Source of the DNA: Epiperipatus broadwayi
Lineage: Eukaryota; Onychophora; Udeonychophora; Euonychophora; Peripatidae
Assembly: GCA_028023455.1 (NCBI GenBank)
Contig: JAQFVV010000204.1
Span: 1,573,501 to 1,637,500, forward strand
Direction: 5' to 3'
DNA: 64,000 nt
The notes below the pieces were generated by a model. The model made no database searches. It was not told the origin of the DNA and was given only the letters and a program-made list of their open reading frames with translations. Shown here piece after piece: positions 28,085-41,501 of this stretch (its first letter is position 1; the number at the start of each line of letters is the position of its first letter). A program made the position numbers and the translations under genes.

Positions 28085-28580
28085 TCATATTTTGCAAGTT
28101 CAAAATATGTGTTGCATATGTAAAAGGATTTGTGTTCCATATGTAAAAGAAACTACAGACAGTATTGGATGTATATTAAAATGCTATAATATAGATACAG
28201 CATTTTCTACTCATCAAAAGATCAGCAATATTATAACCAAGCCTAAGGATTCAATTCCTCTTAAATTTCATGGTATTTATCAAATCTTATATCAAAATTG
28301 TAAAACTTCTTATATAGGTATGAGTAATCATTGCATCCATGTTAGGAGAAATGAGCATGCTAATGCAGTTAAACAACACTCATCATCATCAGCACTTTCA
28401 CTCCATACTATAGATTCAGGTCATAAAATTGATTTTTCTAGTACCAGGATCATATCCAGATGTGATAATCTCTACCAGTGCAAAATTAGAGAAGCCATTG
28501 AGATACTTAAAAGGCCAGATTGTATCAATAAGCGAGTTGATACATGCAAACTTCCTCCTATTTGGAAAGAGTTTTTTTAA
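28085..28580 (+). pseudogene. Penelope-like element: RT C-terminal linker and GIY-YIG endonuclease
   Basis: The open frame (continuous from 27966) reads VPYVKE, then a K-x-YNI region, then KPKDSIP, then GIYQI...SYIG, R-x-E-H, a serine run, GHKIDF, KIREAIEILKRP and a final PPIWKEFF before the stop. In Penelope proteins the xYVKG...KD..P linker joins the reverse transcriptase to the GIY-YIG domain, so the last ~160 residues of the ORF survive in one frame. RT palm motifs are missing, and codons upstream of ~28085 are repeat DNA, not protein. This is the better preserved of the two endonuclease copies here. It lacks a credible start and cannot encode an autonomous element. Confidence 0.85.
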
Positions 28581-28639
28581 AAACTTTTTTTTTAATTTAA
28601 CATTTTTTCTATCAGTGGAACTTTAACATTTTTTTTCAA

Positions 28640-28805
28640 ATCAGTGATTGTAGTGCCTCTACAACTGTCTTTCTACCTTTTATCACCCAGTGGATGACTT
28701 GTGTGATCAAGTCAAAATGTTGGTATATTAATATTTAAAAAAAATTTAACATGGATGAACCCGCAAAATATGTCTTTTATATATGCAATCCATGAAAATC
28801 TCTAT
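28640..28805 (+). repeat. 3' Penelope pseudo-LTR
   Basis: Homologous to the right arm at 3731-3890: GTGATTGTAGTGCCTCTACA, CTTTCTACCTTTT, GTGGATGACTTGTG, then GAACCCGCAAAATATG. It carries the same stem (GACTTG/CAAGTC), with the following GAAA changed to AAAA. Confidence 0.75.
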
Positions 28806-31800
28806 ATCAACATATATATATTAGAAGATCATTATATTCTTAAGATGTAACACAGAAAATGATAAGCTATCAGTAGGATGAAAAATATAAAAAAGCCTTT
28901 TTATTTCCTTATTCTTATATTATTTTATATAAATACAATCATACTGTTTTTTATATATACTTTACTATTGCAAACTTTTATATAGAAAGTGATAGTTTAC
29001 AAGTGAAATACTCAATAAGCCTCTGAAAAAGATTATAGGCATCAAAGTATCAATTTAAATTTAAACGTTTACAGTATAGTGTATAAAAAAGAAGTATAAT
29101 TGTATTTAGGGAAAATTTATGTTGGTGCACAATTTGTAATACAAAAATATTTAAAATGAAAATTTAAAATAGTTGTTATCATAACCTTCAAAATTACTTC
29201 AATTAATTTAGGCCAAAAGTAGAAACTCATTTTGAAATATTGCCAATCTTTTATAAGATGTCTTAAACTTAAAGCCATTAATAAACAACAAAACTATACA
29301 AATCGCAGAAAAAAGAAAACTGCAACTCACCAGTAACTTTATTTCTGTAGTTACTGAGACAATATTATAAAAATGGAGAAATATAAAAATAGTTTAAAAT
29401 AATTCTCTTAGAAAACTGAAACATGCACAATTCTATAGAATAAAATAGTAGGGAAAATGCTGATTATAATTTCTAAATGTAACTATGAAATAGAAATCAA
29501 AACTATAAAAGGCATGAAATTTTCAAAGATGTAAAACAATATTTTGAAATTAAAACAAAGTTATTTCAAAAATAATTACTAAAATTTTAGAGATAACCAC
29601 CATGAACAGTGAAACAGATATCCATTGTGTACAAGATAATAAAATATATAAATATTAATATTTTATTGGGCATGTCTTTTGACAGCACTAGAGTGCTGCA
29701 GAAAAAAAAATAACTTTATTTTTTTAACTCATATTATCTATAGACATTTAACAACCATAATAATAAACAGATGATATTAACAAGAACATACTAACATTTT
29801 ACATAGTTAGAAATTTTTTAATTTTCTTTTTAATTATAGAAGTAAGAAAAAAAGTGACAAATTATTTTGGATAGTCATACCAGATTATTGACTTTGAGAA
29901 TATTAAACTTACTTGAAGTAATTATATATTGGATTATTTACATCAGCTAATATAAAATGCTAAGTACCTTTAAAAAAATCCAAACTATATTTAATTATTT
30001 TAAATACATTCAACTGTTGATAATAGCACACATGTTACTGTATAACACAATGTTTTGAGTGGTATTGTTCTCCACACTTCTTCAGATGTCACTGGCCTGA
30101 CCAGTGACAGTCCTCTCATCGAATATAAATCTGAACCCAAGTGTCATCTTAAATTCAATATTTATGAATTTTATGTTCCAGGTTAGATTCCCATGACTAG
30201 CTAGACCAGAAGTATTTAAAGAGAGAGAGAGAGAGATAATAATGCTACTTCAAACATTGTTATAAAGTAACCAATGCCCTATTCCTTGAATGTATTTGAA
30301 ACTTTAAATAAAGTTTGGATTTTTTTAAAGATGTTAACACTTAATATTAGATGATAGAATTATTCCATCATATAATTATTTCTAAAATGCAATCATTACA
30401 TCTTTGCCTATTTACTAAGCTTAGTTACAGTTTTTAATAATCTTTATCTAATTAATTCTAATAACATATTCACAATTTAGAAGATCCAAAATCTTCAAAA
30501 TAAAATATGAAGAACTATGTTTCATTTTAATACATCTGAGATACATAATATAATCTTGTCAGTAGCATTAGAAGCAAAATTTCATATTTACTAATATGGA
30601 TTCTACTTACATTCATTTGTAACAGACAATAGTTTAAATGTAATCAACTATTTTTTTTTTTAATTTAGCTTTGATTTTTAGATCTATTTTTTAAATTACT
30701 TCTAATTACTAATGTTTTTTTAAACTTAATTTTGGCTTCATCGCTGTATTTATTATTATTAAACTCATGTACAAATAAATTTAAGTTGCACTTAAAATTA
30801 AAGTAATGATAGGAAAAAAATAGATAGTAGAAATAAAATATTATAAATGGCAAAACATTATTATTATTAAAATAAATGTTTTCACATTTTTATCTACATT
30901 ATCTAGATGACTTCTGTCAACATTATTAAAGTGGGGAAAAATGAAAAAAAAAACTGTAATTAGCTAAATATAATAATTTTGACATTTTATTATTTTTAGA
31001 GAAAGTTTAACTCAGTTAAATAATAATTAAGAACATAAAATGATTAAAACATACTAATGTCAAATAAATTTGACTTTTTATTCAAAAATAAAAAGCAATT
31101 ATTTTATCAAACATAATTTTCAAAATCATAATGATTTTATTTCTTAATCTAAAACTTTATATTAAACATATATTCAAAAATTATTAAAAAATAAATGTAT
31201 CTGTGCATGTAATTTTTTTCTGTATATATATTATTAATAATACATTTTATAAAATATGTTCTGCAGTAGAAGAAGAAAAAATGTAAAAACTATAATAAGA
31301 TTAAGTGCGATTTGGTAAGATTTCATATAAATTTTGGAAGGCTATTGAGTAAAATAAATAAAAGCATTAAGTAATGTCTTATAAATATATTTAAATTATT
31401 ACGCTGTAATCAAAAGAATAAATATTTGAACAAACCAAAAATTTTACTAAGGCAAAATTGACAAACTTTTAAATTTAAATAAAGAAATATATTTTTTCCA
31501 TTTATTTCTATTTATTATCTATAGTACTGATAGATATGAAAAGTATAACTAAAATTTATTTGCTCTATTTGTAATGAATTTAACTGCCTAGTTGTATGCA
31601 TTACATGTTTATTTGTTCGATTTGAAAGCATTTATAAGTTTATTAAAATCATTATTAACTAATATTATTTCATTAATTTAAATGTGAAAGTTTATTAACT
31701 TTGCCTTTGTAAAATTCCTGAGTGATTTAAATATTTATTACTATTATTACAGTATAATAACTGCAGTCTGTTTGCAGCCTCTTTGAAGCTGGAAGATGTC

Positions 31801-31933
31801 TCAAAAATAGTTTAAAGTTAATTGTACTTCTATTTAGTAGTAAATGTGCTTGCCTAGTCTAATGCATTATAGGTTTATTTGTTATCTTGATGTGTGTGGG
31901 TGCATAAGTGTATAAACATTAAAATGTAAAGGG
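28806..31933. other. AT-rich DNA, one Penelope remnant
   Basis: No gene. A (GA)n run sits at 30219-30236. The only structured part is at 30040-30115, listed separately. Confidence 0.5.
30040..30115 (-). repeat. Probable Penelope pseudo-LTR remnant with hammerhead-like core
   Basis: The minus strand reads CTGAAGAAGTGTGGAGAACA, then ATACCACTCAAAACATTGTG. The layout CTGAxGA, AGTG...CACT stem, C(G/A)AAAC is that of PLE hammerheads. A strong hairpin TCACTGG/CCAGTGA lies next to it at 30088-30106. The core carries substitutions (CTGAAGA, CAAAAC). Confidence 0.45.
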
Positions 31934-32069
31934 AATTTTTTTTGCGTAATAATCTAGATAAAGTTTCAGCTATGATGTAACCAGGCAACAAACAATTGTC
32001 AGTTTTAATTAGCTATTTCCTGGTTACTTAATAGCTGAAACTTTATCTAGATAATTATATGAAAAAATT
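31934..32069. mobile_element. MITE-like palindrome
   Basis: Arms 31934-31985 and 32019-32069 are inverted copies (AATCTAGATAAAGTTTCAGC in each) around a ~33-bp loop. It is short and non-coding, with no clear TSD, so the superfamily is unassigned. Confidence 0.6.
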
Positions 32070-32510
32070 TTCATTATACAATACTTTACTATAAATTCAT
32101 GAAAATCTTTCAATTATAGTAAATATAAATACACATATATTTTTGACAATGTATAAACATATATACATATTCACAAATAGATAATAATCATGAATCCTCA
32201 TTAATAAACCTAGTAAAATACATACTTTATTTAATTCATAGTCAAATAATAATAATAATAATAATAAAATGAGCAACACCTAGCTAAACACATTGCTGCA
32301 TGTATGCTAAAAGTCTCATGCTATTTTTAATACTATTATTTGCAAATCAATCAGAAAAGCTAATTTTAAATTATTATTTTTTAAAAAAACAAGTACAAAA
32401 TTTATATATATTGTAAAAGTTTGCAAATATTCATTTGTGCATCTGTGGGGGGAAAAAACACTTAGTTCACCAATGTAAATGGTTGCCACACCTTCAATAT
32501 TAAGTAACAT

Positions 32511-33420
32511 GAGTGGAAAAACAAATCTAAGAAATAGTTACTTTAATTATAGACAAACATTTGCTGATATTGTTAAAAAAAATTCAACAATAATTACAAG
32601 CATGAATTTTAATCATTCTTTCCAAAGATTCAGAAAATCTACAACCAGCAATATTGAAAATTTAGTATTTTCAAAATCAAAACAAAGAAGAAACACAATC
32701 CTCTTCTTCTGTAATAGAAAATGCTGGCATGCTAGATAGTATTTCTGAGAGGTTCCACAACACCATTCCTAACAGTCTTTTTAACACTTTTCACCATTTT
32801 TCACAGATTATTCAATAGTTTTAACAGCTACAGGTATTTGTTGTTTTTTGTATAAATGTCCAAGAGCTTTACTATATAAAGCACTCACTCTGCAAAATCT
32901 ATGGGACAGTGTTCTACACTTAGCTGATCATCCCAATCAGTGATCTCTGATCATAGAATTTCATGATCAACATCAAAAAATAGATTTAAAATGAAGGTCA
33001 AAACACTGGGTTATTTTGCTCTAATTGCTGTAGATAAAAACAAACAGATACATAACTGGCATATTGAAAAATACATACTTATGCTACTCCATACAGGATT
33101 TTCAAAAATTAATGGAGCCTTTTGGCTAGATTGTCTCATTGCAACCAGTTTATCTAAAGGATACTCCAGTTCCAATATATATCAATAGCTATGAGTTTAA
33201 AGTCAAGCTAAACAAAAACATTATTCCAAGCACTATACCTACTCAAATTATAGACCAAGAGGCAACACTTTTTCTATACATAAAAGGGTTAAAGCCACAA
33301 TGTTTCTCTTGTTGCCAGCATGGTCATCTAGCAATCAACTGCACAACTACTCAATATTTATAATGTAATCAGGTGGCTAACCATAGACCTAGTTGCATTC
33401 ATAATCAAAACCAAGACAAT
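32511..33420 (+). pseudogene. LINE ORF1 (gag-like) with CCHC zinc knuckle
   Basis: Fragments in shifting frames. The C-terminal part reads VYLKDTPVPI, YEFKVKLN, then LYIKGLKPQCFSC with the full knuckle C-x2-C-x4-H-x4-C at 33301-33342. Just past a stop comes a second incomplete knuckle (CNQVANHRPSC). ORF1 proteins of this type bind the element's RNA. The same blocks recur at 38.5-38.9 kb and 43.6-44.0 kb, which supports the reading frame. Confidence 0.75.
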
Positions 33421-34261
33421 AGTGACAAAACATCTAATACACACACAATCACTTCCTCAAATGAAGATGCTTCACCAATTGACCTTTCCATCAGGTAGAC
33501 AAATCAAACCAGCACTCCCATTAACATCAGCAGCAAAACTGCTCAAGCTGATGATAATCAAACTCTCACCTCATTAGCCAAACAATGTGAACAGTTATAC
33601 TCAACTCATATTGCTAAGACACCACAGTCAATTATATACAATGACAATTTAGCCAATTTTCACCTATAATAAACAAGACCAGCATAGATCTCATAGATAC
33701 AGTGACACCATCATTACCAATAGTTGAAAGCTATGACACAGCTTACACTTCCAAAAGAAAAGGTGGGCAATCATGAAAAGATCTTGGTAATAAAAAATAA
33801 ATCACTTGATATTGAAATTAACCTAAAATGCTCCACTAATAACAGGATTTATAACCTAGAATCCTGTAGGCCCAATTTAACAGACCCTCATCAAACACAT
33901 GAAGCTCTAACTGAGCCCAAATTCTTCATCTTTCACTTACTAAAAGCCCAAATGCAAGCAATAAATCAAAAACAAACTCTGAAAATAAAAATATATACAG
34001 TAATATACCAACAGATATCAAATCTTCCCTGCTTAAAAAAATAATGCAAACAAGCCATCTCTTAAACATTTTTATGCCCCAGATGTCAGCCTTGAAAATT
34101 TTAATTTTGAATTATAGCTGACCATTTATGTTCATGCAATCCTTTTTCTAAACCTTATAAACAATGTGACAAATCGAAATCTCAATCTAGTCAAAATAAA
34201 ACATCTGATCCTCAAAACATATACTTTAACTATTTTTTCTATTTATTTACTTACTTTCAAC

Positions 34262-34860
34262 ATGAAAATAAAGATAGGATCATTCAATATTCAAAGTTTA
34301 AACTCAATTCAAAAAAACCACCAGCTAAGTAAATGGATTCAATTTACACAATCACATATCCTAGGTCTGCAGGAAACAAAATATATATAGTGGTTCTTAG
34401 ATTGGCTGTACAACCTATTTAAAAACCCAAGGCTTTTCCACCTGTTTATGAGATTCATCATCATCTTCAGGAAGCACTGGCTTGGGCATCATAAGAACCT
34501 GCCAATTTTCATCTTTTAAATATATATATCTTGACTCAAACGTATTTATAGACACTTTCACTACTGTACTGTTGCACTCTACATAAATTTTGTTTATATA
34601 CCTCCTGGACCTGCTATCATACTGCTTACCATCAACTCACTACTCTCATCAATCTCTTACCAAGTTGTTTTAATGGGCAACTTTAACATGAGTTATCACA
34701 CTTTTGTTTCAAAATGGCCTCATCAACTTTCAATACCCCTAATAAGCACTGAAAGTTTCTTATCACCCAACTCCATCTCTTTTTACAACAGTCATCACAC
34801 CTCACTTATTGACCCATGCTTCATCACTTAATTAAGTTAACACTTAATCTCTCACCCTTT
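34262..34860 (+). pseudogene. LINE endonuclease domain, broken
   Basis: Opens with a SFNIQSLNS block and GLQETK, the N-terminal metal-site signatures of the L1-type endonuclease. A stop follows at ~34390. The MGNFN motif (equivalent to GDFN) is recognisable at 34673-34690 in another frame. Confidence 0.7.
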
Positions 34861-35639
34861 TTCTGATCACTCCAGTCAAAGGCTTGAACTCACTCTAAGT
34901 GCAATGCAAACATCAATTCAACTTCATAAAACAATAAGAATAATTCTTCATGCACTTAGTGCTATGCAACTTGATTCTGTTCAATGGTACATTTCCTTTA
35001 TCAACATTCTGTCATTTAATATAAATCATATTACCAGAACCACACCATCATCCTCAAGACTTCTAATTTTGGCTGATGAGTTACATAAAAACATCACCAT
35101 GTGTAAATCTGCTCCAGATACCTACATAATATAAAAAGACACACAGATATATAATGGCACTTGCAATACTCTAAAAGAGTATCTTGCCACAAAAAAAATC
35201 TGCCTAACAAAACAACACACCTGGACATGAGGATACATTAAATGGTCTCTAGGATATCTGTCCACTGTCAGAGTTCCACAAGCACTTGAAACCAACAATG
35301 TCACCAATGCTGTATGTACTATGATAGAACCAATATCCAAATACTTCAAACAAAATCTGCAGTCACATTGTGACTTCACACAACATGAAGATCTAGTTGG
35401 CCAACAAGAGTTAGGTAAACCATTCCATGCTACTGATTTCTTGCTGAACCTAACTACCATAACAAACTCTTCCTATCTACAGCCACATGGAATCCCTAAA
35501 TTTGTATTTTTTACATCTCAGTCAGTTTACCACCACATATCTATGTGATTTAGCAAATTATCTATCATAATCATAAAGGCTGTTTAACATAAAAGATTTA
35601 TATCTAACCTCCTTAGTTCCATTCAACAAAAAGCAAGCT

Positions 35640-36400
35640 TCAATATCCAATCTATTTCATCTGTGACCAATCTCCATAGGTGCCCTAGGTATTAAAATTC
35701 TGAAAAAAGTTCTAAAAGATAAAATTAAACCATATCTCCTCTATTATCACCAATGCAACATGCAAAAAAAACTCCTCAATAGTCCAAGCTGCCCTCATTT
35801 TCAAAACCATTGTAAATTCAAATAGAGAGCAGAAAAAATATGCTCCAATGGCTGTTCAAATTGACATTAAGACTGCTTTTGATTCAGTTTCTATTGAAAT
35901 TTTAATTCGGACACTTACAGACACAAAAATACCTCACTCTCTCTCTTATACCTACTAACCAACCTACTCCTTTGTCACAAAATCCATATTAGAATTAATG
36001 ATAGAACATCACTCTCATTCTTTCTCCACCAATCCATACCTCAAGATTCTCCACTCAGTTATTATTTATGTTCTACATTAACCACATAAACAAAATACAA
36101 CAAAAATTACAAGGAATTCAAATTCCACTCACTGTACTATATATATTGCATACATAGATGAACTTATTTTTTTCTTATGTCCAAAAAACAATTACTTTCT
36201 CTGTAAAAAAAATACTTAATGAATACACCTTCTTCAAATATAAACTCCAAGATTAACATTAATAAAACATCAGCTTGTTTTCTTTACAGTAGCAAGATAT
36301 ATATGCAAGTTTGTCATGGAAAACCAACTAATTTTTATGGATTTCCTTTCTACCTATGATCTTCTGGAATGAGATAAATGATCCAGAAAAACTGAAAGAT
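35640..36400 (+). pseudogene. LINE reverse transcriptase domain, broken
   Basis: RT motif A reads QIDIKTAFDSVSIEIL at 35857-35905. The YxDD catalytic box has decayed to YIDE near 36150. FYGFPFYL near 36335 matches the segment that follows the palm in the other copies. Several stops and frame changes make it inactive. Confidence 0.7.
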
Positions 36401-36548
36401 GATGCTGAACACCCAACCACTTCTCTCACCAAAACCTACTTCTCATTAATGCAAAAGTATGCCTTTTCAATCAGCTTGTAACTACAAAAATAACCTGTTT
36501 ATGAATCATAAACTTCACTGTCTTTCACTTCATCATTTTATTCACTCT

Positions 36549-36686
36549 GTAGCCAGCTATTGTGGTGCAGAAAAGTAGTCTCTATCTCTGTAAAATGACT
36601 TAGTCTTCCACAAACCAGTAGCCAGCTATTGTGGTGCAGAAAAGTAGTCTCTATCTCTGTAAAATGACTTAGTCTTCCACAAACCA
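36549..36686 (+). repeat. Perfect 69-bp tandem duplication inside the LINE relic
   Basis: The unit beginning GTAGCCAGCTATTGTGG occurs at 36549-36617 and 36618-36686 with no visible difference. It must be much younger than the surrounding decayed LINE. Confidence 0.85.
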
Positions 36687-37974
36687 GAAATGAATTAGGA
36701 TTTTACTCCAGTCCAATTTTTCATAAAAAATTATTAATCTTGGCCACAGTGATAAGTTTTTCAGCTCTCAAATGCATCCTTAAAATAATACCCACAGACC
36801 AAACACTACCTTCACATAGATATTTGTCTTTGTTTGTAAACAAACTCCAAAGCATTTATGATCAGGTGACTTTTTGGGTGTTGGTAGATACACCTATGAA
36901 GCATTTATAATATGTTGTATTTAGACATAACTATTAATCCTCAGTCACCAATGCTAAATATGAACAACAGTCATTTGATGCAGTGATTCAAAATATGGAC
37001 ATTCAAATGCAAATTTTTTGACTTTCTCTTAAAACTAAATCTTCACCCTCTACTGATCTATTTTCTTAAATACTACAGGCTTTACTCCAAAATTTATGGC
37101 TTTTGTTCTTTGTGCCACAGGGAAAAAGAAATGCAACAGTGCCTATTCCATACCTGCACAGCTCTGAAAAATATCTGAGAAATTATGATTAACTTATATA
37201 TAAATAACATAACACTTGATAACCTAATAGAGATACTCAATAAAGGCTCAATACTGGCAGCCCAAGCACCAACTTTTTATTTATATACTTTGTGGTGTAC
37301 CAGATGTACTTTCTGCCTTGGAAACAACACCAGAAGGTACCCATCCACATTCTCTAATAAGCTCAAATAACTGAAGGCCAGAGATAGAAAAATTGCATAC
37401 CCAGATATATTTGCTGCTACATGGTCACTATTAAAAACCTGAGACAGTCCATAACCTCAAAAAACCAAATGACTTTTGCTGTAACAAGAACAAATTTTTT
37501 TGTTACATATCTTTTTTTCAACAATTTTTTAAACACCACGTCTGTGTATTGAATAATCCAAAGGATATATTTAATTCAATCAAAAAGTATTTTAAACTGA
37601 TAAACTAAATCTTCAGACAATGAAAATAGAACCATAGGCAAATCCACAGTTTACAAATTTACATTTATTAGATACCTGCCTAACAATTTATTTAAATTGA
37701 ACTAATAATACCGCTAAGTAGTTTTAAACCATATATTTTTAACAATGTAACTTTTTATGAACAATAAAGTTTGATTTGAAACATAATAATAATAACAACA
37801 ATAATAATAACAACAATCATCATCATAATAATAATAATAAGAAGAAGAAGACTCAAACCCCTAAAAGCTAACAATAACATCACAATGTAAAATTAACCCA
37901 ATATATATATAATTTGAGAAGCCAAAAATAAACCATTTTGAAATAATAGTTAATGAAAATCATAAACTAACTAG

Positions 37975-39870
37975 AGAATGTCATCAAAAAAACCTTGCAT
38001 TACCAAGAAAAAATGAAGACAACAGTACCACAGGATCAAGTAGTTGTCATCAATATGACTGCTACAATGTATAAAAATTTGGACACAGTAACTGTCACAA
38101 AAGCTAACATGCAAGCAACTAGTTTAAAAAGTATTCTGTCTACAATAAATAATAAAACAGCTCTGAGATTTAGAAAAACAAATTTGACAACATAAAACAG
38201 CTAGATTTAAAGATTCAGGTGAACCAAGACCCCCCTCTTGTACACTGGACCAATGGAGTGCTAGAAAAAATAATGGACACTTTAATAACATGATCCTAAG
38301 GTGACTTTATACATCGTTCAAGAGATTTTTTTCCCCAAATTCAATAGTCATATCTGCCGCAGTCACAAATATATCACTGTATTATTTCCATGCTTGTTAT
38401 TATATCAAGCAATAACTGAAAGTGAACTGTGGGTAACAATCATAAGAATCATTGAACACGCAAATCCCAGATACTTCACTATTGAGTTTTTTGATATTAG
38501 TCAAAAGAACTTATTTCAGAACCAAATCAAAACATTAGGCAATTATGCAATTGTTATAGTCGATCAATATTGTCAAAATCACATTACAAGAATAATAAAA
38601 AATACATATTTTGGATACATGATACAAGACTTTCAAAAAATGATGGACCCATTTGACAAAGTAATAGCATTTTATTCAATATATTTCAAAGAACACCAAT
38701 ACTAATATATATAGCAATAGTTATGACTTTAGTTTAAAATTATGCAAAGACATTGATCCAGAATCTATACCAACACAGATTACGTATGCCTATATATAAA
38801 AAGTTTAAACCCCACAATGTGGGAAGCATGGTCACCTAGCCACACAATGCATGAATAGCCAATTCATATAGATTCAGACAACAAATAATCAACACTTTCA
38901 ATGCCAACATGAAGAGAGCAACAATCCGCAGACAACCTCCAGAAACTCAAGCAATAAACATGAAAACAAAAACAATCACAGTAAAAATGAAGTGTTTGAA
39001 AGCAGTCGTACAGAAGAAAACACAAATATACTTGTTTCTACAATAGATGATTCAAATAAAATAAATGAAAGCAATGAACAAATGGATCAAACTCAAACAC
39101 AAATCTTACCTGATGTATCACAATCACCAGTCATATCAATCAACAATATGATGGACTCAAATCTTGACACATCCAATGACTTATATAGCTGCACAAATGT
39201 AATTATAAACAAAATGTCTACAAATATTCTGGAGGCAATAACTCCATGCCTCCCTCCAATAAAAGCAACATTAACAGAAATAAAAAAAACCTGGTAGTCC
39301 ATGGAAAAATAAATCTAAAAGAACCAAAACAGATTAAAACAGTACTCTAACAGAAATTATTGAATACTTGGTAGAAGAATTCATACCCATGCAGTTTGAT
39401 TGGTAATCAAGCCATTCATCAACCTCTAGAGAATGCACAGAAGTGTCATGCAGACTTCAACACATTGTAAAACCAGCTTGCAGCCAATCATGCTAATGAA
39501 GTTAAAAATAATAGTGTTTAATATTAGAGGAATTAACTCAATCACAAAAATACATCAGCTAAAACAATGGATAAAAATCATACAACCTCATATACTAGAA
39601 CTTCTAGAAACTAAAATCTATAGTGGCTTACAAATTGACTTTCTCAATGAATCTAAGTAGAGAAGGTTACTGTGCATGCTCTAGAGACACATCGTCACAC
39701 TCAGGAGGTACTGGACTGCTTATAACACCAGATTGTTTATTTGAGTCATTCAAAATCATAAATATAGATGAAATCTACTAGTAGTAACATTTAGTCATCA
39801 AATTATCACATTGAACATTATATCTGTGCATATTCCACCAGGTCCTGCAATTGTCTCAAAAAGGAAAAAA
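37975..39870 (+). mobile_element. L1/Tx1-like LINE, 5' part (copy 2)
   Basis: Starts shortly after the tail of copy 1. It holds ORF1 blocks in broken frames at 38301-38850, a degraded knuckle (QCGKHGHLATQC, ~38815-38860), a polar spacer frame (38992-39297) and the start of the endonuclease (VFNIRGINS ... LLETK, 39499-39660). It stops around the PPGPAIVS block at ~39835-39860. RT is absent, so this copy has lost its 3' part by deletion or interruption. Confidence 0.7.
38992..39297 (+). pseudogene. LINE ORF1 C-terminal polar spacer
   Basis: A 101-codon open stretch rich in Asn, Gln, Ser and Thr with no motif. It lies between the zinc knuckle and the endonuclease start, so it is the tail of ORF1. 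A similar polar spacer occupies 44.1-44.7 kb in copy 3. Confidence 0.5.
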
Positions 39871-41501
39871 AAATAAACTGTTTTAGAAATGAGATTTGTA
39901 ATGTCTATACAAATTAATCCATGAACAACAAATATGTCTACAAAGAGAATATGCTAATCTATTTTTCTGTCTGATATTTTATGCATCTTTTAATTATTTT
40001 ATAAGAAAACATTTCTTTATGAAGTACATCAACCCAATATCTAACTGTGTCTCTCCAATGTATTCTATTCACTGTTGTATCTTTCCAGTAGAAACTACTG
40101 ACACAGTAGTTTCAATTTAGATTTTCTAGAGGTTATAATTCTTTATAATGTGATATGGTTTGCTAAGACTGTTTTGATATTGATTGCATATTTTTTAGTT
40201 TGTCTTTTATCCCTTATACATATAGATGCAATACAATAGATATAGTTGGATTTTTTTTGTCTATTTAAAATTTTCTTAATAATGTTGATGGATAACTATT
40301 CTGTGTGAGATGTTTGTTTTATGCTCAACTTTTCTTTTTCTAAGTCACTTGTCTTTGAACAAACTTATTTTATTTTATTCCAAGGTGATATTATAAAATC
40401 ACTTTTTATGCTTATGACATAATTGAATGTATATGCTAAGTATTTTTTTGAGTGTGTCTATTTTCTGTAAACAATACTTTTGATTTTTCAATGTATTAAA
40501 ATGGCAATTTTTGGTTTTGTGTTAAGTCTATCATTAGTTTAATAAAGCTGATATGTTACTAACTTGTACTCATATGGTTATACAATTAATATATCATCAA
40601 TATAAATCAGATTTTAGATGGAAATGGGATAATATTTAACTGTGGTCTTAAGTTATTATATGTAAATTTTGTTGACCAGAGGTGATAGTGCATCTGTAAA
40701 CTATGTTAATATAAAAGATATGACATACATTAGTGAATCCAGATATATCTCAAAAATAATTAAATGAACACAAAGTAATGTTTAAAACACCATAATTGTC
40801 TTCAATAATAGTCCTTGTGTATATCAATGAAAATATGTTTTATTATAAAAGACAAAAACATTCGGAGAAAAATTTAAAATATTTAAAGAAATTGGCACAT
40901 TAGAATAACAAATAATACATAAGACAACATTCTATAATTTATAATGTTTGGAAACTATTTATTAAACTTGCCCTTAAAAAAAAAGATAAAAATTTCTAAA
41001 ACCTTCATAGGTAAATATATAAAATTTCTAGTGACTGTTGTCTTTGACAGAATAGTTTAATTGGTTAAAGAATTAATTAAATTCATTTTTTATGAATCTA
41101 AATTTCACAGATTTGATCACATGCTTGCTGATCAATCTAAGATCTGAAGAAAAGAATTGTAAAATATCATTCAAAATATTGTGTTTTATACTAACTTCTG
41201 TATTACTGCTTAATAATTAAATATATTGGAAAGATATTTTTTCTAAAAACATTTAATATTTTAAGCGAAATGATATAAATAGTTTAGCATATAACTACAA
41301 ATAAAACTCTATTATCATATATTTTTAATTCATTATGTATTGAGTGTGTGTATTAAAAGCAAGTTTTATAATTTCAAAATCAAATAATTATATTGATTTA
41401 TACTAAAAAAAAATCTTACTTTTATAAAAAATAATAAATATTTATTAAGTCCAATAAATAACCTAAGTCCAAGTGCTGCATATTTGAGTTTATTTATAGA
41501 T
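39871..41501. other. AT-rich DNA, no gene seen
   Basis: Nothing recognised apart from AT-rich low-complexity sequence. Confidence 0.5.

Larger units (their letters stand above)
32440..37850 (+). mobile_element. L1/Tx1-like LINE, near full length but decayed (copy 1)
   Basis: In order on the + strand: a gag-like ORF1 with a CCHC zinc knuckle, an apurinic-type endonuclease, a reverse transcriptase, a post-RT region, a polyadenylation-like ACAATAAAG at ~37760 and an (ATA/ACA/TCA)n tail at 37782-37850. Frames are broken many times by stops and indels, so no product is made. Four more copies of the same family lie in this window. The microsatellite tail after AATAAA is shared with the copy at 52.5-54.65 kb. 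The clade is inferred from the post-RT architecture, not from a tree. Confidence 0.75.

Noticed and set aside
35122-35460. 112-codon minus-strand ORF as a gene
   Set aside because: It is antisense to the LINE copy 1 endonuclease-RT region and has no motif, so it is a shadow frame.
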